Below are positions 57,703-64,000 of a stretch of DNA of 64,000 nt, in pieces. The stretch covers positions 1,766,001-1,830,000 of the forward strand of contig JALJCS010000039.1 in NCBI GenBank assembly GCA_023055355.1, given 5' to 3'. Numbering within the stretch: position 1 is the stretch's first letter; each line of letters opens with the position of its first letter. Under the pieces are notes generated by a model. That model was not told where the DNA came from and searched no databases. It saw only the letters and a program-made list of their open reading frames with translations. A program made the translations under genes and the position numbers. This DNA comes from Agelaius tricolor (Eukaryota; Chordata; Aves; Passeriformes; Icteridae).

Positions 57703-60002
57703 CCGGGTTGCCCTGTGGGTTGGATCCTCTTCTTGTGGTCCGGAACGTCCTGGGTTGGTGTGGGGTTGGGTCTGGGTGGCCTTTGATTTGTTGTCAGCGC
57801 CCGGGGCTCGACCGGGCGGCGCAAGAAGTTTCCCGAATGCTGCTGGTAGCGCTGCTGATTCTGGGGTCTTTGGTAATTGTTACGGTGGTATCGGGGGTAT
57901 GATCTCTCTGGGCAGTCCTTTATATAATGTCCAAGATCCCCACAGTGATAGCATTTAGCTTGGTCTTTAGAAGCTATTACTGCATATGCCCCAGAAACTC
58001 CTTCAGCAATACCTTTAGCAACTGCTTGGGCCACTGTATTTTCAGTGGACATGTGACGTGTACAGCATTCCAGCATTTGCTCTATGGTGGGGTCTGTATC
58101 CATGGGTAGAGACCTCAAAATGGTTTTGCATTTTTCATTAGAGTTACACAAGGCAAGTTTACATAAGAGTTCCTTCTTTGCCTCTGTGCTCTCTATCTGT
58201 TTCTCCAGAGCATCTCTAAGTCTGTCCACAAATTTGATAAAACTTTCATCTATCCCTTGTTTAATAGTAGAAAAATGCATTGTTGGTATTGACTCATCAT
58301 GCACGAGAAGTAAAGAGGTTTTTGCTGCGAGAGCGATGTCCTGCAGTGCCTCTTTATTCAAGGTTTCCAATTGGTCTGATGGTTTCTGTAAGTCACCTTC
58401 ACCAGCTAGTTGGGCTACCATAAAATTCGTCTTATTAGCATCCGCAGAATATGAATCTGATAATATTTTTAAATGTCTTTTCCAATGCCTGTCCCATAAC
58501 AAATATTCTGCTGGGGACAGGAGGCAGTGTGAAATATTTTTTATATCGTGGGCAAGTAAGACATGTGCTGAGAACATGGCTTCTAAGAAATTTCTAAAAA
58601 TATGTGAGCTTCGCCCATGTTCTTTGGCTGTATTTCTTAATTGCACTAGTTCCTTATTCGAATTAGCCTTCCATGTCTTTATAGTGGACTCGCCACCATT
58701 CCGTCCTTGCTTATATTCTACTGGGAAAGCATTAATTTTCTGTGCCAGCTCCCAGTCCCCAAATTTTGTCGCTTCTATTTTAGAAAGAGCCCATGGATCC
58801 GTGTGGATCGTATCAGAATCAGATTCACTGCAAGAGCTCTGGTCCTCTGAGGAGGACTGAGGGGGGGTTGCTATCCGTGACTTATGCTTTTTTCATTTAG
58901 AAGCGTTTTTCAAAGGTTTCAATGGCTTGGGGGGGGGAGACATGGCATGACCTGGCCGGGGGGAGGCGCCAGTGGAGCTGGGATGGCAGCACAGCACGCA
59001 CAGGACCGGGTGGCGGGGGTAGCACTTTGGGGAGTGTCTGGGATTCCGTTCGGGTGGCATTGAGGGTGGGCGGAGGGTTGGGGGGACACGTGATGGGGGC
59101 AGGGGGGCTGGGCAGGGTGGGGGTCTGGGCATGGGGGGAATGAGGGGAGGCAGGCAGTGGGACCGGTCCAGGGTGCTGCAGTTACGGGGTGGGTTGGTGG
59201 CACTGCACTTGTGTGAGGTCCCCTTGCTCTACCAACTGAGCTAGCCAGGCCAGTCGGAGCCGGGGCGGGGGGAGCGGGGGTGGCGGGTGCGGCGGCGAGA
59301 GGGATGGTGGGGGACACCAGCGCGGGGGTGGGGGGGGCCGCAGCAGAGGGGGGCAGAGCCGACGCAGGGGTTGAGGGGGCGGCAGAGGCAGGAAAAGGGA
59401 CCCCCGGGACTGGAAGCAAGGAGGAAGCCGAGCCGGGGGTAGGGGGGATGTATGGACTTATAGATAAGAGAGGATCCGCGGAGTTGGGCAGCGCCGGTCC
59501 TGCTGGGGTGGAGGATGTGAGGGGGAACCGTGGTGGGCAACGTAACCTCTGCTTTAGGAGTAACGGAGGCAAGAGGGACTTTAGGACTGAAGGGGCGATG
59601 TGACATATGCATGTGACATTCCTCTGAGTCCTTGTCAATCTTGTTAGTATTTGAAGAGGAAGTGTCTGTTACCGACTACAAAATCTTTTCTCTGTTAAAT
59701 CTTTCAACGGTTTTAGTTATTATATGGAATAAAGGCAAATAGTTAGTTACAGAGAAATCCTGGTTTGTTTGGGAGATATATATTGTGTTCCTGATCATAT
59801 CCCAAAACGAATTTTCAATGACTGCTTTCTTATCAGTATCAGGGTATTGTGAAATAATCCAAGTTACAAATTTTTTAAGGTTAGTTTTTGAGAGCTTGCC
59901 TTTAGAAAAGGAGAAGTTGTTAGCAGATAAGATTTCTAAAATAGTTAAATATATCTCTCTCTCGGTTTTACTTAGTTTTAATGTACTAAAAATTGTACCC
60001 AT
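57678..60002 (-). pseudogene. gag of ERV4, disrupted
   Basis: The matrix part (60002-59676) starts MGTIFSTLK, with the N-terminal glycine used for myristoylation, and ends at a TAG (59676-59678). The same frame reopens beyond it. The Pro/Ala/Ser-rich middle (about 58900-59600) changes frame at least once. Capsid and nucleocapsid (58646-57678) return to the matrix frame, with the major homology region (QGIDESFIKFVDRL) and one CX2CX4HX4C knuckle (CYHCGDLGHYIKDC). Confidence 0.8.
59221..59250 (-). other. tRNA-Lys 5'-half-like sequence inside ERV4 gag
   Basis: On the minus strand the 26 bases from GCCTGGCTAGCTCAG to AGAGCA match the first 26 bases of vertebrate tRNA-Lys(CUU), as remembered, at 24 positions (acceptor 5' strand and D arm). 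The rest of the tRNA is absent, so this is not a tRNA gene. Confidence 0.6.
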
Positions 60003-60319
60003 GTTAATGGTTAGCCCTTCCAGCAGAAAAAAACAAAAAAAAAAGTTTTGGAGCCCCGAAGTTATGCGCGCAATATTAGCTAATACTTAGAGTTCCTGGG
60101 GTCCAAGATCTGTGGAAGGGGTCTGCTGCGTCAGTTCTTCTCGGAACTTTCTCTTGTTCAGATGTAAGTTTTGAGTGTTGAACTGACCCTCCTGGGGATA
60201 GGATTTTCTAAAACGAAAAGTCCCTTCACAGAAGGAGCGGCTTCCCAAACAGGCAATCACAGAAAACCCCAGGGGGGGCTTTGTTGCTCAACCGACGGAT
60301 ATCGCCTCTGGGGGGTCCG
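60003..60319 (-). other. Leader of ERV4
   Basis: Untranslated stretch between primer site and gag start, with an A-rich run near 60026-60045. It would carry packaging signals; none is identified. Confidence 0.5.
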
Positions 60320-60336
60320 AAGTCGTTGGGACGCCA
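60320..60336 (-). other. Primer-binding site of ERV4, tRNA-Lys-like
   Basis: The minus strand reads TGGCGTCCCAACGACTT three bases after the LTR. With one extra T it matches the first 12 bases of the tRNA-Lys(CUU) site (TGGCGCCCAACG); beyond that it diverges. Confidence 0.5.
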
Positions 60337-60339
60337 CTT

Positions 60340-60867
60340 TAATAAAGCCTCTGATTGGCGTTATCATAAAGCAGAGCAATAGGGCTCAGGAGCTCAGTCC
60401 CTGGGTAGGGACCGGGTGCCCGAAGCTGGCTCGCTCATGCCAACGCCGCGGGGCTGCCATCTAGCAAGCATGGTGGTTATCAGCTCTATAGTGATTGCAA
60501 GCTCTCAGGATTTCAGCTCTGCTGGCTTGGTAGTGGTGCCCTGGGCTTGAGGCTGCAGCAGACGGAGAGAGAGGAGAAGGAGAAGGCGCAGGCTGTTCCA
60601 TGTAGATGGCTTTGTTTGGGAGGTCCGTGAGGGGTCTCAGCTCTTCTTCTTTCTCCCCTAATGGGGTACAGTATGCTTCTTTTATAGGGTTGGAAAGGAT
60701 CCAAGCTTGACCAATGGGTAAGGGGTTAACATGACATTGCCTTATAGGGTTACAGAGATAGGTTTGGGGCGGAGGACAGGGAAACAGGAATTTTCTTTTG
60801 CTGTTTCAGCATTCCTATTGTTCATATTCTCCATGGTGCTTTTCCTAAATCTATGGGGTTTACTACA
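60340..60867 (-). repeat. 5' LTR of ERV4
   Basis: Same structure as 52169-52700, but the AATAAA hexamer is AACAAA here. Confidence 0.9.
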
Positions 60868-61142
60868 GGGGAGCAGCTACAAATCCCAGCCCCGCAGCTA
60901 CAATCCGTCACCGGGCTGCCCAGGGCTCTGCTCCCTGTGCACATCAGGGGCAGCGGGGGCACAGCCCGGAGACCTTTTGGGGACACGTGGCGGATCTGTG
61001 GCCAGCACCTTCCGCCCGAAGCCATTGTCTCCCGCTCCCTCCTGGCCATGGCAAGAGCCGGCCGGGATGGCCCTGGCAGGAGGCTTTCCTTGGATTCCCT
61101 CCATTTGGCTTCTGACCGTGGCTCTGTTCCTCTCTCTTCCAG

Positions 61143-61330
61143 CTCTTCAAGCCCTCAGGGAAGACGAGAGCCCATCCTGCATGAACACATGGATTCAGAT
61201 GAAATTCCAAAGAAGATCTGCAGAACTTCGTTTGTCTCCTGGACCAGATGTACCTGTACCGGCCTCCTTCGATGATTTCCAGTTGGGACCACCTGCAGCT
61301 CCAGGCACGGCTCTGGCTGCTCTCAGCTGA
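61143..61330 (+). pseudogene. Terminal exon of a further MROH-like gene (E), upstream exons missing
   Basis: A TCTTCCAG acceptor is followed by a 188-bp exon encoding LQALREDESPSCMNTW and ending GTALAALS then TGA. Start phase, length class, ESPSC motif and 3' flank match exon 15 of genes B and D, so it is a diverged member of that type. The preceding intron is recognisable only back to 60868, where the ERV4 LTR begins. Exons 1-14 are not on the other side of the provirus, which is the upstream flank of gene C. Transcription could only come from the LTR region or not at all, so it is probably dead. Confidence 0.65.
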
Positions 61331-61456
61331 GCCTGTGCCAAGCTCCAGCAGCTCCTGCCATTTCTCTCCCTGTTGGCAGCTCCTTCCCTGCAGCCCTCAG
61401 GCCCTGCCCATGCCCTTTTTTACCTCCCAGCTCACCCCTTCGCTTTGCTTTCCCTT

Positions 61457-61462
61457 AATAAA
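61457..61462 (+). terminator. Poly(A) signal of fragment E
   Basis: AATAAA about 127 bp past the stop, in the context TTAATAAACTGTTTG shared with 1430-1435. Confidence 0.6.
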
Positions 61463-62280
61463 CTGTTTGTGTTTTTCACTTTACCCGCGTCTCCGTGGAG
61501 CTGAAGCGGCGCAAAACCTGAGCCCGGGGACACGCAGGGCCCTGCTGCCGTTCTCCTCCCCGCTGTGTTCCGTGCATGGACAGAGAGGAACAAGGGCAGC
61601 TCAGGCTGCAAAGGTCCCTGTCCCGCTGCTCCAGCTGCACAGCGGCGTGGAGGTAAAGGGTGTGCTGAGCACGCTGAAGGGGAAAAGGAGCCCGGGTTTT
61701 AGAAGAGCCAGCTTGAGTGTGCTCCGAACCCAGCTGTGAGGGATTCCAGTGCAGGCATCCGCCGAGGGCAAAGGAGCTTGTAATGGTGGAAGTTTCTACA
61801 AAGAGCTTCCTGAAAGCACAGTGATGCTCCATCCCTACACAGGGACAGGAAGAGGGCAGGACAAGAGACCACCGTGGTGCCTTTTTTGTTGTTGTTGGGG
61901 GTGATTTGGGGTTTTTTTGTTTGTTTTGGTTTTTTTGGGTTGGTTTTTTTTTTTTTTTTTTTTCCGGTTTCTTTGGGTTTGTCTGATACTGATGCTGAGT
62001 TTTGAGGTTGGTTTTTTTGGGGGGGTCCGGGAGCTTGTGGTTTGGATTTGGGTTTTCTTGGGTTGCCCCCCATCCCCCAGACCCCCCCCCCCCGCCCCTT
62101 TTTCTTTTCTCCTTTCGTGAAAGAATGGCTCTTCTATTTGCTTGGAATGAGAAACTTATCCGAAAAAATAGACCAACAAAAAAATTGGCCCATTTTATTT
62201 CGTTTCCTTTTGTATCAGAAGCACTCCCAGCTGAGCTGACAGGCAAGCCGAGCCCTGTGCTCTGCCTGCTGACATGCTGA
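61463..62280. other. 3' flank of fragment E and poly-T DNA
   Basis: 61490-61690 is a diverged copy of the flank at 1470-1660. 61880-62000 is T/G-rich with a long T run (61946-61964). No gene. Confidence 0.5.
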
Positions 62281-63030
62281 ACTGGCGAAACAGCGCCCCC
62301 ACCACCACCCACCCCCCCCCCCTTCCCCGCCACACCCTCCTGGGACCCTACCCAGGCCAGCACCCCTGGCCCCGATGTGGCTCGCCCCGCCCCGCCCCTC
62401 CCTGGCCCGCCCCGCCCCGCCCCGCCGGTAGAGGCTGCAGCCGCCGCTGGCACTGCTGCCAGCATACAGGCTGCAGCCAGTCATGGCTGTGTGTGGCTGT
62501 CGGGCGGGTTGTTTCACGGTCTGCAGAGGTCTTCGGCCCTCGACGTGACTCTAGGGGGCCATGGGGGCTCGATGCCGAGGCGCCGGGGCCCAGCACGAAG
62601 CCACCGGCCCTCGTCCGCACAGAGACAGAAACAGTGACACGCACCCACCCTCCCACCCTCCCCACCCCCCCCACCCTCCCCACCCCCCCCCACTCCACAC
62701 ACTCTCACCCCAAGGCCACCCCTGCAGGCTACGGCCACCCCTGCAGGCTACCACACCGCTGCACGTGCAGGCACGCGCGGCCAACCATCCCCGCCCCCTC
62801 CCCACCCCCCCAGCCACCTCCCCCCGCCCCCCTGCCACCTACACCCGCCCGCCCATGCGCATGCACGCTCTCGTGTGCCCTCTCTCCCTGCCCCTGCCCC
62901 TGCCCCTGCCCCTGGCCCTGCCCTCTCTGTCGCAGCCGCAGCCGCCCATCGGTGGTTGGGGGCGCCCCACCCTCCCCCATCAGCCTCCCCGGCACCATCT
63001 GCATACTTTTCCCGCTTGCTAGGGGGCCAT
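62281..63030. repeat. C-rich, quadruplex-prone low-complexity DNA
   Basis: Runs of CCCC with short spacers (62310-62420, 62640-62710), a CCCCTG repeat (62888-62917) and many CpGs. The minus strand is G-rich. Apparent reading frames here are Pro/Gly-rich composition artefacts. Confidence 0.6.
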
Positions 63031-63039
63031 AGGCTAAGG

Positions 63040-63680
63040 CCAGCCTGGAACATCAGGTCTACACAATGGCCTGGGACAACAGGTCTACCCTGGGGCCAGG
63101 GACAACAGGTTTACCCAAGGGCCTGGGACAACAGGTCTACCCAGTGGCTGGGCTGCCTTAGGCAAAGGCCGACCCAGGCACAAGAAGTCTACCCAAGGGG
63201 CCAGGCTGCCGTAGGCAAGGGCTGGCCCAAGGACAAAAGGTCTACCCAAGGGCCTGGGACAACAGGTCTACCCAGCGGCCCGGGACAACAGGTCTACCCC
63301 AAGGGCCAGGCTGTCTTAGGCAAAGGCTGACCTGGGACAACAGGTCCACCCAAGGGCCTGGGACAACGGGTCTACCCCGGGGCGCCCAGGCGGCTGTGGC
63401 CCAAGGCCGGCTGTGGACAACAGGTCTACGCAGTGCCTGGGCTGCCTTGGGCGAAGGCCGGCTGTGGACAACAGGTCTACGCAGTGCCTGGGCTGCCTTG
63501 GGCGAAGACCGGCCCGGGGACAACAGGTCTACCCTGGGGCCAGGCTGCCGTAGGCAAGGGCCTGCCCGGGACAACAGGTGGCCACAGGCCAAGGCCGGCC
63601 GTGAACAAGAGGTCTACTCCAAGGCCTGGGCTGCCCTAGGCAAAGGTTGGCCGCGGACAACAGGTCTACCCCCACCACTG
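63040..63680. repeat. Minisatellite, GGGACAACAGGTCTACCC unit
   Basis: About sixteen copies of a core GGGACAACAGGTCTACCC, separated by variable GGCCTGGG or GGCTGCCTTAGGCAAAGGC spacers. This gives a 28-70 bp period with a higher-order pattern: two adjacent 60-bp units near 63405-63520 are nearly identical. Confidence 0.9.
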
Positions 63681-63689
63681 GAGACGGCA

Positions 63690-64000
63690 GAAAATGGGTA
63701 CCCCGCCCACACCATGCGCCTCCGCACAGGAGTCCTCGGTGAGACCCGCCGCTGCCACTGCCTACGCCTGTGCGGCCAAGCCCCGGCCCTGTGTCTCGGG
63801 CCTGGGACCCGCGCAGAGGGAAGTCGAGGCCGCACGCGGCTGTAGCCGGGGCGGAGCGCCTCTCTCTTTCGGCACGGGCACTCGGAGCGCGCCCACGCTG
63901 GCGGCACACGGCCCTTCGCTTGTTGCCCAGCCCCCGGACCCCGCATATCGAGCCGGGGACCCGCGCAGAGGAGAGCGCCAAGGCGGACCGCGCCGGCGCG
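63690..64000. other. CpG-rich sequence at right edge
   Basis: Dense CpG. GGGACCCGCGCAGAGG occurs at about 63804 and again at about 63957, the start of a longer-period duplication. It may be a CpG-island promoter for a gene beyond the window, or more repeat. No rRNA or tRNA is recognised. Confidence 0.4.

Larger units (their letters stand above)
52169..60867 (-). mobile_element. Betaretrovirus-like provirus (ERV4), gag-dUTPase/pro-pol-env
   Basis: An 8.7-kb provirus on the minus strand with paired LTRs of 532 and 528 bp. Order: 5' LTR, primer site, gag, dUTPase-protease, pol, env, 3' LTR. Gag, pro and pol lie in successive -1 frames. A dUTPase-like domain ahead of the protease and the RT style point to a betaretrovirus-like core. 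Breaks seen: TAG in gag, frame changes in its Pro-rich part, a frameshift in integrase, TGA in env. No target-site duplication is visible: the left flank (upstream of gene C) and right flank (intron of an MROH-like gene) are unrelated, so the locus was rearranged. Confidence 0.9.

Noticed and set aside
59221..59250. A tRNA gene
   Set aside because: Only the 5' half matches; no anticodon arm, T arm or 3' acceptor strand follows.
62281..63030. Pro- or Gly-rich coding exons in the C-rich region
   Set aside because: Frames on both strands arise from homopolymer-like composition; no splice or start context.
63040..63680. CRISPR-like array of regularly spaced repeats
   Set aside because: Spacers are themselves related and variable in length, and the DNA is vertebrate; this is a minisatellite.

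Overview
This looks like a piece of a bird chromosome, most likely a passerine. Grounds: a CR1-type LINE fragment, three intact paralogous HEAT-repeat genes of the Maestro/MROH-like family with 15 GT-AG exons each, pieces of at least two more, a piece of the nucleoporin gene NUP35, and many avian-style endogenous retroviruses (ERVs). There are no bacterial features. Species and chromosome cannot be read from the sequence.

Layout. 1-6262: 3' end of an MROH-like gene (+), then a decayed ERV-L-like element (-). 6263-7945: CR1 fragment, then the 3' end of an unidentified gene (+) whose last exon is open in two frames, one acidic and one Gly/Arg-rich. 7946-14782: an env-less class II provirus (-) with 228-bp LTRs, a tRNA-Phe-like primer site and a 6-bp target duplication; it split that gene's 3' UTR from its AATAAA. 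15.3-22.4 kb: MROH-like gene A (-). 23.8-30.6 kb: an inverted copy of 1-6262, with the same ERV (+) and the 3' end of MROH-like gene B (-), which runs to 34.6 kb. 35.9-38.1 kb: LTR and gag/pro remnants. 38.9-41.3 kb: truncated NUP35 copy (-). 41.9-45.3 kb: an LTR element without pol (+). 45.8-51.9 kb: MROH-like gene C (-). 52.2-60.9 kb: a betaretrovirus-like provirus (-) with gag, dUTPase-pro, pol and env. 60.9-61.5 kb: terminal exon of another MROH-like gene (+), cut by that provirus. 61.8-64 kb: poly-T, C-rich and CpG-rich DNA with a minisatellite.

The three MROH-like genes read through every exon without a stop (predicted 669, 731 and 670 residues) with matching splice phases, so all three may be functional. 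They share a conserved block upstream of the start codon and a GGGAT repeat in intron 1, so these predate the duplications. They differ in the terminal exon (two types) and in exon 3, which is 59 codons longer in B. The window is a multigene array shaped by segmental inversion/duplication and repeated retroviral insertion. All retroviral copies carry visible breaks; these are described, not repaired.
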